Source of the DNA: Nocardioidaceae bacterium
Lineage (GTDB): Bacteria; Actinomycetota; Actinomycetes; Propionibacteriales; Nocardioidaceae
Reading direction: 5' to 3'
Length of the DNA: 5,949 nt
Assembly (NCBI GenBank): GCA_013696065.1
Contig: JACCZJ010000477.1
Coordinates: forward strand, 1-5,949
In this document: piece after piece, positions 1 through 4,868 of the stretch
Position numbering within the stretch: position 1 is the stretch's first letter
How the letters are laid out: each line of letters opens with the position of its first letter
Notes under the pieces: generated by a model
Databases searched by the model: none
What the model was told of the DNA's origin: nothing
Seen by the model: only the letters and a program-made list of their open reading frames with translations
Translations under genes and position numbers: made by a program

Positions 1-348
1 GCGGACCGTGACGACGTACGACCTGCCGACGAACACGGCGATCTCGCCGGTCTCGACAGCGTCCTGCTCGTCGACGTACCACAAGGTCTTGAGCACCATG
101 AATACGTCGTCGTCATAACGTTCGAGCTTGGGCCGCTGGTGTGAGTGCACCGCGTCCTCGACCGCTAAGCGATGTAAACCGAGTGTCCCGGCCACGGTGT
201 TCATCTCGTCGTGGCTTGGCTCGTGGAGGCCCACCCAGATGAAGCCACCGACCTGCTCTGCGTCCGCGAGTGCTGCGCTGAGCTCGCCAGAGCCACCCAT
301 TAGAGGGACCCGGGCGCCGGCTCGGTAGAGGGCACAGTCGACGATCAC
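1..348 (-). CDS. corA: CorA-type magnesium/cobalt transport protein, N-terminal part (runs off the window)
   Basis: Probable CorA-family Mg2+/Co2+ channel of the cytoplasmic membrane. Only the first 116 residues are visible; the C-terminal part, with the two membrane helices and the GMN signature, would lie beyond the left edge. Seen: the minus-strand frame opens with GTG at 348 (VIVDCALYRAG) after an in-frame TGA at about 371-373, with no better start between. It continues through FIWVGLHEPSHDEM (about 36-49), LAVEDAVHSHQRPKLERYDDD (about 61-81) and FMVLKTLWYVDE (about 83-94), to ETGEIAVFVGRSYVVTVR at the edge. The VEDAxxxHQRPKLExYDD block is the hallmark of the CorA cytoplasmic domain. The gene is divergent from the phosphatase gene across 48 bp, and a -10-like GACAAT lies 6 nt before the GTG. 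The family is clear; Mg2+ versus Co2+ or other ion preference cannot be judged from this part. Confidence 0.9.
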   Translation of the reverse strand, partial: MIVDCALYRAGARVPLMGGSGELSAALADAEQVGGFIWVGLHEPSHDEMNTVAGTLGLHRLAVEDAVHSHQRPKLERYDDDVFMVLKTLWYVDEQDAVETGEIAVFVGRSYVVTVR

Positions 349-354
349 CTGTGC

Positions 355-360
355 ATTGTC
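355..360 (-). promoter_or_regulatory. Putative -10 element of the corA-like gene (leaderless)
   Basis: On the minus strand the hexamer GACAAT (360 to 355) ends 6 nt before the GTG at 348. It fits the loose actinobacterial NANNNT pattern. The spacing would put transcription start at or next to the start codon. No convincing -35 element or Shine-Dalgarno was found. This is the weakest of the five such elements because the first base is not T. Confidence 0.4.
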
Positions 361-384
361 GCGCAGATCCGCTCAACTGGCGTC

Positions 385-390
385 TAGGGT
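385..390 (+). promoter_or_regulatory. Putative -10 element of the histidine phosphatase gene (leaderless)
   Basis: TAGGGT (a TANNNT match) ends 6 nt before the GTG at 397, so the transcript would begin at the start codon. There is no separate purine-rich ribosome binding site. Together with the opposing GACAAT at 355-360, it makes the 48-bp gap a compact divergent promoter region. Confidence 0.5.
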
Positions 391-396
391 GTCTGC

Positions 397-1101
397 GTGG
401 CGACAGTCTTGCTGGTGAGGCACGGCCGCTCGTCGGCCAACAACAATGGCGTGCTGGCCGGCCGTAGTGAGGGTGTGTTGCTCGACGAGGTGGGGCACGA
501 GCAGGCGGCCCAGACCGGCATACGCATCGCCGCTTTGCCCTTGGCCGCTTTGGTTTCGAGTCCACTCGAGAGGTGCCAACAGACCGCTGAAAGTGTTTCG
601 GCGGCGCGCACAACTCCACTGGAGATTCAGACCGAGGAGCGTCTCACCGAGTGTGGGTACGGCGACTGGACTGGTCGCGAGCTCAAGCAACTCGCCAAGG
701 AGCCTCTCTGGAAGGTCGTGCAGGGCCACCCCAGCGCTGCCACGTTTCCAGGCGGCGAGTCCTTGCGTGACATGCAGGCCCGAGCAGTCTCGGCGGTCCG
801 CGACTGGGATGAACGAGTCACCGCGGAGCACGGCCCCGACGCGCTGTGGCTCGCCGTCAGCCACGGCGACGTCATCAAGGCGATCGTGGCAGATGCGCTC
901 GGGACACACCTGGACAATTTCCAGCGCATCGTGGTCGATCCCGCTTCGGTGTCGGTCATCAGCTATACGCCGCTCCGGCCGTTCGTGGTCCGCTACAACG
1001 AACACGGTGACCTGGCGGGGCTGGCTCCCAAGCGCAAAACCCGACGGCGCCGCAAACCTGTGAGCAGCGACGCTGCCGTCGGCGGAGGCGCCGGTTCCTG
1101 A
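397..1101 (+). CDS. Histidine phosphatase superfamily protein, MSMEG_4193 (Rv2135c-like) family
   Basis: A 234-residue branch-1 histidine phosphatase (phosphoglycerate mutase-like fold), probably a cytosolic phosphomonoesterase; the substrate is unknown. Seen: the N-terminal VRHGRSSANNNGVLAGR has the phosphate-pocket motif R8-H9-G10, with H9 the expected phospho-accepting histidine. SSPLERCQQTAE (54-65) supplies R59. ERLTECGYGDWTGREL (81-96) is the family block, with E85 a likely proton donor. SHGD (155-158) has the second catalytic histidine, H156. The tail (about 211-234) is basic and then Gly/Ser/Ala-rich, probably disordered. The start is GTG 397, which places RHG at the usual residues 8-10. 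Known families: this group is often labelled 'probable phosphomutase', but the residues fit a phosphatase as well. It is followed after 77 bp by DUF3090. The fold and catalytic pair are firm; the physiological reaction is not known. Confidence 0.93.
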   Translation: MATVLLVRHGRSSANNNGVLAGRSEGVLLDEVGHEQAAQTGIRIAALPLAALVSSPLERCQQTAESVSAARTTPLEIQTEERLTECGYGDWTGRELKQLAKEPLWKVVQGHPSAATFPGGESLRDMQARAVSAVRDWDERVTAEHGPDALWLAVSHGDVIKAIVADALGTHLDNFQRIVVDPASVSVISYTPLRPFVVRYNEHGDLAGLAPKRKTRRRRKPVSSDAAVGGGAGS

Positions 1102-1142
1102 AATGCGAGTGCGCGTGAGACGGGGCTCTCTTCGCAACCGGC
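1090..1142 (+). terminator. Possible stem-loop after the phosphatase gene (weak terminator candidate)
   Basis: A 7-bp perfect inverted repeat, GCCGGTT (1090-1096) and AACCGGC (1136-1142), brackets the phosphatase stop codon (1099-1101). Inside it lies a smaller hairpin, GAGA (1117-1120) with TCTC (1127-1130), plus GCG (1113-1115) with CGC (1133-1135). No U-tract follows and the outer arms are 39 nt apart, so a classical intrinsic terminator is not supported. It may attenuate read-through into the DUF3090 gene, or be chance in GC-rich DNA. Confidence 0.25.
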
Positions 1143-1165
1143 TCGTGCGACCTCTAGGACGGCCG

Positions 1166-1171
1166 TACGCT
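1166..1171 (+). promoter_or_regulatory. Putative -10 element of the DUF3090 gene (leaderless)
   Basis: TACGCT (TANNNT) ends 7 nt before the ATG at 1179. The bases between it and the ATG (TTGCGAC-like: TGGCGAC) resemble those before mshC (TGCGAC). No Shine-Dalgarno is evident. It implies the DUF3090/SCO1664 pair can be transcribed separately from the phosphatase gene. Confidence 0.5.
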
Positions 1172-1178
1172 TGGCGAC

Positions 1179-1775
1179 ATGCCGATCGTCGTTCATCACT
1201 TCGAGCAACCCGACCGCTTTGTCGCGGGCACCGTCGGAGAGCCAGGTCAGCGCACCTTTTTTCTGCAAGCCCGTGAAGGTGCCCGGGTCACGAGCGTCGC
1301 CTTGGAGAAGCAGCAGGTGCAGATCCTCGCCGAGCGTGTCGACTTGCTGCTTGACGAGGCCCTGCGACGTAGTGGGGGAGACGCGGCCATCCCCGCGGTC
1401 GCGCCCGTCGGGATGGCGGATCCCAACCCGCTCGACCAGCCCATCGACGAGGAGTTCCGAGTCGGCACGATCACACTGAGCTGGGACCCCGAGGCTCAAC
1501 GCGTGGTCATCGAGTTGTTTCCCGTCTCCGACGAGCCCGTCGCAGCCGACTCCGACTCCGACGACGAGGGCGATGCGTCAGGGACTGAAGACGAGGTCGA
1601 GGCGAGCGAGGTCCTCATCGTCAAGCTCGAACCGGCATACGCGCGATCCTTTGTGCAGCGGGCGCAAAGCGTGGTGTCCGCCGGGCGCCCACCGTGTCAG
1701 TTCTGCGGGAACCCGCTCGACCCTGAGGGCCACCTGTGCCCCCGCGCCAACGGGTTCAAGCGCATTGCCTACTGA
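1179..1775 (+). CDS. DUF3090 family protein (Rv2134c-like) with C-terminal Cys/His motif
   Basis: A 198-residue protein of the actinobacterial DUF3090 family; its biochemical function is unknown. Seen: the conserved N-terminal region is HHFEQPDRFVAGTVGEPGQR (6-25), then FFLQAREG and TSVALEKQQVQILAERVDLLLDE (38-60). A central block RVGTITLSWDPEAQRVVIELFP (94-115) precedes a strongly acidic stretch (about 123-144, many D/E/S), then VLIVKLEPAYARSFVQRA (145-162). The C-terminus is PPCQFCGNPLDPEGHLCPRANG, with C173, C176, H185 and C187 in a CX2C-X8-HXC layout that could hold one zinc ion. There is no signal peptide or membrane helix, so it is expected to be cytosolic. The start is ATG 1179, supported by the -10-like element 7 nt upstream and the conserved N-terminus. 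Its stop overlaps the next gene by 11 nt, which suggests joint translation. Zinc binding is inference. Confidence 0.92.
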   Translation: MPIVVHHFEQPDRFVAGTVGEPGQRTFFLQAREGARVTSVALEKQQVQILAERVDLLLDEALRRSGGDAAIPAVAPVGMADPNPLDQPIDEEFRVGTITLSWDPEAQRVVIELFPVSDEPVAADSDSDDEGDASGTEDEVEASEVLIVKLEPAYARSFVQRAQSVVSAGRPPCQFCGNPLDPEGHLCPRANGFKRIAY

Positions 1776-2577
1776 CGAGGCCACTGCTCTGAGCGATGCC
1801 GAGGTTGAGGAAATCTTGACCGAGGGCTCGCTCGAGCTGACGGGTCGCCTGGTCGCGGCGTCCAACGCCTCCTTCCTCGGTGAGGTCAGGCTTGATGGGG
1901 CCGCCTTGCCGTGCATCTACAAACCCGTGCGCGGCGAGCGGCCGCTCTGGGATTTCCCGGACGGGACCTTGGCGAGCCGAGAGCGGGCCGCCCGTCTGGT
2001 GTCGGAGGCGGCGTCCTGGAGAGTGGTGCCGCCCACGGTCTTGCGGGACGGGCGTTTCGGGCCAGGCATGTGTCAGCGCTGGATCCCGGTCGACGAGGAG
2101 AGGGCATATGTCGACGTAGTCTCGGCTGACTTCGACGAGCCGGGTTGGATCGCCGTACTCGAGGCGGAGGATCACCGAGGTAGCCCAGTCGTGCTGATCC
2201 ACCGAGACGAGGACCGCCTGCGCGACATGGCCATCTTCGACGCGGTCATCAACAATGCCGACCGCAAAGGCGGACATGTGCTCGTCGCTCACGACGACCG
2301 GCTGTGGGGGTGCGACCACGGCGTCAGCTTCCACTCCGACGACAAGCTGCGCACCGTGCTGTGGGGCTGGGCCGATGATCCGTTGCGACCGAAGGATCGG
2401 GCCAGCCTGGAGGAGTTGACTGTCGCGCTCGAAGGTGAGCTCGGCTCGGTGCTGGCGACGCTGCTGAGCCCGGCCGAGGTTAGGGCCTTGGTGCAGCGCG
2501 TGGAGAGGCTTCGGCTCACCGGCCGGATGCCATCGCCAGAAGGCAGCTGGCCTGCCATCCCGTGGCCGGCGTTCTAG
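1765..2577 (+). CDS. SCO1664 family protein (Rv2133c-like), type II PI4-kinase-like fold
   Basis: A 270-residue protein of the actinobacterial SCO1664 family, for which distant similarity to phosphatidylinositol 3-/4-kinases is recognised; the substrate is unknown. Seen: SNASFL (33-38) lies in a possible nucleotide-loop region. IYKPVRGERPLWDFPDGTLASRE carries K53, a likely ATP-binding lysine, and E58. VVPPTVLRDGRFGPGMCQRW (87-106) is the family block. VINNADRKGGHVL (N163, N164, D166, R167, H171) resembles the PI4KII catalytic loop (NTDRGNDN), with H171 where that loop has its last Asn. CDHGVSFH (183-190) resembles its metal site (IDNGLAFP), with D184 the likely metal ligand. RTVLWGW follows. 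The only sensible start is TTG 1765: no ATG or GTG lies in frame nearby, and the reading frame open further upstream is DUF3090 sequence. Translational coupling to DUF3090 through the 11-nt overlap is likely. Kinase activity is inferred from motifs, and the fold could also serve another nucleotidyl or phosphoryl transfer. Confidence 0.88.
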   Translation: MPTDEATALSDAEVEEILTEGSLELTGRLVAASNASFLGEVRLDGAALPCIYKPVRGERPLWDFPDGTLASRERAARLVSEAASWRVVPPTVLRDGRFGPGMCQRWIPVDEERAYVDVVSADFDEPGWIAVLEAEDHRGSPVVLIHRDEDRLRDMAIFDAVINNADRKGGHVLVAHDDRLWGCDHGVSFHSDDKLRTVLWGWADDPLRPKDRASLEELTVALEGELGSVLATLLSPAEVRALVQRVERLRLTGRMPSPEGSWPAIPWPAF

Positions 2578-2589
2578 TCCACTGCGGGT

Positions 2590-2601
2590 GCGCGATCGCG
2601 C
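2590..2601. promoter_or_regulatory. 12-bp perfect palindrome in the mshC promoter (possible operator)
   Basis: GCGCGATCGCGC reads the same on both strands. It lies 5 bp upstream of the putative mshC -10 hexamer, inside the -35/-10 spacer region of the 41-bp gap between the SCO1664-type gene and mshC. A repressor bound here would block RNA polymerase. No regulator is known to me for this exact sequence, and chance occurrence in GC-rich DNA is possible. Confidence 0.3.
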
Positions 2602-2606
2602 CAAGT

Positions 2607-2612
2607 TAGGCT
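2607..2612 (+). promoter_or_regulatory. Putative -10 element of mshC (leaderless)
   Basis: TAGGCT (TANNNT) ends 6 nt before the ATG at 2619. The same hexamer at the same distance precedes the PAC2 gene on the other strand. AGG within it could be read as a very weak Shine-Dalgarno, so a leadered transcript from the upstream gene is not excluded. Confidence 0.55.
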
Positions 2613-2618
2613 TGCGAC

Positions 2619-3869
2619 ATGCGATCTTGGGCTTCCCCGCCGGTGTCGACCGCGGCCCGAGACAGACTGGGCGTTGCTCCTCCGCTGAGCTTGTATGACG
2701 CTCGAACGGATGGCCTCGAGCCCACTAAGCCCGGTGGTGAGGCCCGTCTCTACGTGTGCGGCATTACGCCATACGACGCCACTCATCTCGGGCACGCGGC
2801 GACGTATCTGGCCTTTGACCTGGCGATCCGTGCCTGGCGCGAAGCCGGCCAGGAGGTGCGCTACGTGCAGAACGTGACGGATGTCGATGACCCGCTGCTC
2901 GAGCGCGCGACCACCACCGGTCAAGACTGGATGGCGCTCGCCGAGCGTGAGACGGAGATGTTCCGCCAGGACATGGCCGCGCTGGACATGATCGCCCCCG
3001 ATGTGTTCGCGGGAGCCGTCGAATCGATCCCCCACATCGTCGACCTCATCGAGCGGCTGCACGAGCAAGGCGCGGTCTATGCCGTCGAGGGTGATCTCTA
3101 CTTCTCTGTCAAGGCCGACCCCGCCTTCGGCAGCGTGTCCGGGTTGAGCGAGAGCGACATGCTGTCGAGGTTCGCCGAACACGGCGGTGACCCGGAGCGC
3201 CCCGGCAAGCGCGACCCGCTCGACTGTCTGCTCTGGCAGCAGCACCGCGACGGTGAGCCGGCCTGGGAGACCGAGCTGGGCACCGGGCGTCCCGGTTGGC
3301 ACATCGAGTGCGCTGCCATCGCGCGCCACCATCTGGGCAGCGGATTCGACATCCAGGGAGGCGGTTCGGATCTGCTGTTCCCACATCATGAGATGTCGGC
3401 CAGCGAGGCTCAGGTCGCATATCCCGACGACATCTACGCCCGAGGCTATGCGCATGCGGGCATGGTCGGCTACCAAGGCCACAAGATGTCGAAGTCGCGG
3501 GGCAACCTGGTGCTGGTTTCGCGGCTGCGAGCCGATGGCGTCGATCCTCGGGCGATCCGGCTGAGCCTGCTGGCTCACCACTATCGGGAGAGCTGGGAGT
3601 GGACCGACGAGACACTGACAGTCGGCGAGAAGCGGCTGGACAGCTGGGTCGACGCCGTGGCCCGGGGTGGTGTCGATGCGACCGCCGTTGCGGCCGACAT
3701 ACGCGGGATGCTCTCCGAAGACCTCAACGCGCCGGCAGCCCTCGACGCAGTCGACGCGTGGGCGTTAGACGACGGGGAGGTCGTCGACGGTTCAGCCGAG
3801 CTGGTGACGGACGTGGTCGAGGCTTCCCTCGGCATTCGGCTCATGAGTGACCACTCGAACGGGAGGTAA
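2619..3869 (+). CDS. mshC: L-cysteine:1D-myo-inosityl 2-amino-2-deoxy-alpha-D-glucopyranoside ligase MshC
   Basis: The ATP-dependent ligase of mycothiol synthesis: it activates cysteine as cysteinyl-AMP and joins it to GlcN-inositol. It is cytosolic, 416 residues, close to the family's usual size of about 410. Seen: YVCGITPYDATHLGHA (45-60) contains C47 (zinc ligand by analogy to cysteinyl-tRNA synthetase) and the HIGH-type HLGH (56-59). VQNVTDVDDPLL spans 83-94. WHIECAA provides C231 and FPHHE provides H256, further zinc ligands. KMSKS is at 289-293. It lacks the anticodon-binding C-terminal domain of CysS, and CGITPYD replaces the usual CGPTVYD, which marks MshC rather than CysS. The start ATG 2619 gives the MRSW N-terminus typical of MshC. 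The last residues (MSDHSNGR) are not conserved, and their DNA resembles the downstream 22-bp repeats. The gene sits downstream of the SCO1664-type gene and is convergent with the PAC2 gene. Confidence 0.97.
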   Translation: MRSWASPPVSTAARDRLGVAPPLSLYDARTDGLEPTKPGGEARLYVCGITPYDATHLGHAATYLAFDLAIRAWREAGQEVRYVQNVTDVDDPLLERATTTGQDWMALAERETEMFRQDMAALDMIAPDVFAGAVESIPHIVDLIERLHEQGAVYAVEGDLYFSVKADPAFGSVSGLSESDMLSRFAEHGGDPERPGKRDPLDCLLWQQHRDGEPAWETELGTGRPGWHIECAAIARHHLGSGFDIQGGGSDLLFPHHEMSASEAQVAYPDDIYARGYAHAGMVGYQGHKMSKSRGNLVLVSRLRADGVDPRAIRLSLLAHHYRESWEWTDETLTVGEKRLDSWVDAVARGGVDATAVAADIRGMLSEDLNAPAALDAVDAWALDDGEVVDGSAELVTDVVEASLGIRLMSDHSNGR

Positions 3870-3870
3870 G

Positions 3871-3958
3871 TGACCTCTCGACGGTAGGCGGGTGGCCTCT
3901 CAACAGGAGGCGGGTGGCCTCTCGACGGTAGGCGGGTGGCCTCTCAACGGTGGGGGTT
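3871..3958. repeat. Four-copy 22-bp tandem repeat between mshC and the PAC2 gene
   Basis: Units lie at 3871-3892, 3893-3914, 3915-3936 and 3937-3958, each starting TGRCCTCTCRAC and (units 1-3) ending AGGCGGG. Units 1 and 3 differ at a single base (TGA versus TGG at the start). Units 2 and 4 share CTCAAC in place of CTCGAC, so a 44-bp two-unit duplication is a plausible history. Unit 4 has a diverged end (GGGGGTT) that overlaps the complement of the PAC2 stop codon (3957-3959). A degenerate extra unit, with one inserted base, is recognisable at 3848-3870 and includes the last codons and stop of mshC. The array fills the whole convergent gap. Within a unit only weak 3-5 bp hairpins are possible, and no U-tract is present. 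Confidence 0.95.
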
Positions 3959-4805
3959 AGGATTCGTCGGTTCGGCGCTTGAGATAGCGCTCGAACTCAC
4001 GGGCGATGGCGTCCCCGGTCGCCTCCGGCAGCTCAGCGGTGTCACGCTCCTCTTCGAGCGAGCGCACATAGTCGGCAACGTCTGAGTCCTCGGCGGCCAA
4101 CTCGTCGACCCCACGCTCCCACGCCTTCGCCTCTTCTGGGAGCCCCCGCATGTCGATGGACACCGCGAGGAGCTCTTCGAGTTGTCCCAGCAAAGCCATC
4201 GTCGCCTTCGGAGCCGGCGGCTGAGCGACGTAGTGGGGGACGGCCGCCCAGTAGGACAATGTCGCAAGCCCGCGCCGATGCGATGCCTCCTGCACGATTC
4301 CGACGATCCCGGTCGGACCGGTGTAGGTCGAGGGCTCCAGCGCATGGCGCTCGACCAGCTCAGGGTCGGCCGAGATGCCGGTAATGGGCACCGGTCGCGT
4401 GTGTGGCACGTCGGCCAGCAGCGCCCCCAACGTGACAAACGTCGTCGCGCCGATGCTGCTCACATAGTCGAGCACCTCGTCGCAAAAGGAGCGCCACCGC
4501 AAGTTCGGCTCTATCCCGGTGACAAGCACCACGTCCTGTCCGCTGGACTCCACCTTGCAGTGCCAGAAGCTGGTGGTGCGCCACGAGATCTCACGATCGC
4601 CATCGGAGTTGAGTCCCACGTGGGGCCGGTTCACCTGAAAGTCGTAGTAGTCCTCCGGATCGATGGTGGCGAGTGCCCTAGCGCGCCACGAGACCAGCAG
4701 ATGCGACACAGCATCCGTGGCGGCCTCGCCGGCGTCGTTCCAGCCCTCGAAGGCAGCGATGACGATGGCGTCGTGAAGTTGAACTGCTTTGTCGACGTCG
4801 ATCAC
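3957..4805 (-). CDS. PAC2 family protein (Rv2125-like)
   Basis: A 282-residue member of the PAC2 family (named after a eukaryotic proteasome assembly chaperone). In actinobacteria its role is not established, and a chaperone or assembly function is only inferred from the family. Seen: AAFEGWNDAGEAAT (17-30), DPEDYYDFQVNRP (49-61), GIEPNLRWRSFCDEVLDY (97-114), LGALLADVPHTRPVPITG (126-143), YTGPTGIVGI (161-170) and WAAVPHYVAQPPAPKA (186-201) form the core. An acidic, probably helical tail follows, with WERGVDELAAED (229-240), LPEATGDAIAREFERYLKRR (259-278) and a short end. There is no signal peptide or membrane segment. The start is GTG 4805, the first residue of the usual N-terminus, with a -10-like TAGGCT 6 nt upstream. 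It is convergent with mshC and divergent from metH. I see no proteasome or Pup genes in this window. Confidence 0.93.
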   Translation of the reverse strand: MIDVDKAVQLHDAIVIAAFEGWNDAGEAATDAVSHLLVSWRARALATIDPEDYYDFQVNRPHVGLNSDGDREISWRTTSFWHCKVESSGQDVVLVTGIEPNLRWRSFCDEVLDYVSSIGATTFVTLGALLADVPHTRPVPITGISADPELVERHALEPSTYTGPTGIVGIVQEASHRRGLATLSYWAAVPHYVAQPPAPKATMALLGQLEELLAVSIDMRGLPEEAKAWERGVDELAAEDSDVADYVRSLEEERDTAELPEATGDAIAREFERYLKRRTDES

Positions 4806-4811
4806 CAGCTC

Positions 4812-4817
4812 AGCCTA
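4812..4817 (-). promoter_or_regulatory. Putative -10 element of the PAC2 gene (leaderless)
   Basis: On the minus strand TAGGCT (4817 to 4812) ends 6 nt before the GTG at 4805. The hexamer and the spacing are identical to those before mshC. No Shine-Dalgarno is visible between it and the start codon. Confidence 0.55.
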
Positions 4818-4821
4818 CGGT
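4816..4821 (+). promoter_or_regulatory. Possible -10 element for metH, overlapping the PAC2 -10
   Basis: TACGGT on the plus strand fits TANNNT and shares its first two bases with the opposing PAC2 hexamer. If used, transcription would start near 4828 and give metH a leader of about 150 nt containing three hairpins. No clear -35 was found at 16-18 bp, so this is only a candidate. Confidence 0.3.
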
Positions 4822-4868
4822 CAGCTGTAGGAGCAAGGCGCCTTCCACGCGCGCGCGCCACGCCCGCT

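Noticed and set aside
373..1137. Long minus-strand open frame of 254 codons opposite the phosphatase gene
   Set aside because: It mirrors a GC-rich, well-conserved plus-strand gene; the translation is rich in R, P and H and resembles no family I know. The plus-strand product has complete catalytic motifs.
1756..2604. Long minus-strand open frame of 282 codons opposite the SCO1664-type gene
   Set aside because: This is the antisense shadow of a conserved gene and has no recognisable motif. Such frames stay open because stop codons are rare in GC-rich DNA.
2574..3581. Long minus-strand open frame of 335 codons opposite mshC
   Set aside because: mshC on the plus strand is unambiguous (HLGH, KMSKS, zinc ligands); the antisense product has no domain I recognise.
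2619..3869. Cysteinyl-tRNA synthetase (CysS)
   Set aside because: The CGITPYDATHLGHA motif, the absence of the anticodon-binding domain, the length of 416 residues and the MRSW N-terminus all fit MshC, not CysS.
3871..3958. CRISPR array
   Set aside because: The units are directly adjacent without spacers, only 22 bp long and four in number, with no cas genes nearby.
3892..3960. Mini-ORF of 22 codons (GTG to TAG) through the tandem repeats
   Set aside because: It arises by frame drift through 22-bp units, has no ribosome binding site, and the product is low complexity.
4847..4858. Alternating purine-pyrimidine run ACGCGCGCGCGC as a Z-DNA regulatory element
   Set aside because: It is only 12 bp in GC-rich DNA and nothing else supports a function; it was noted as a simple repeat only.
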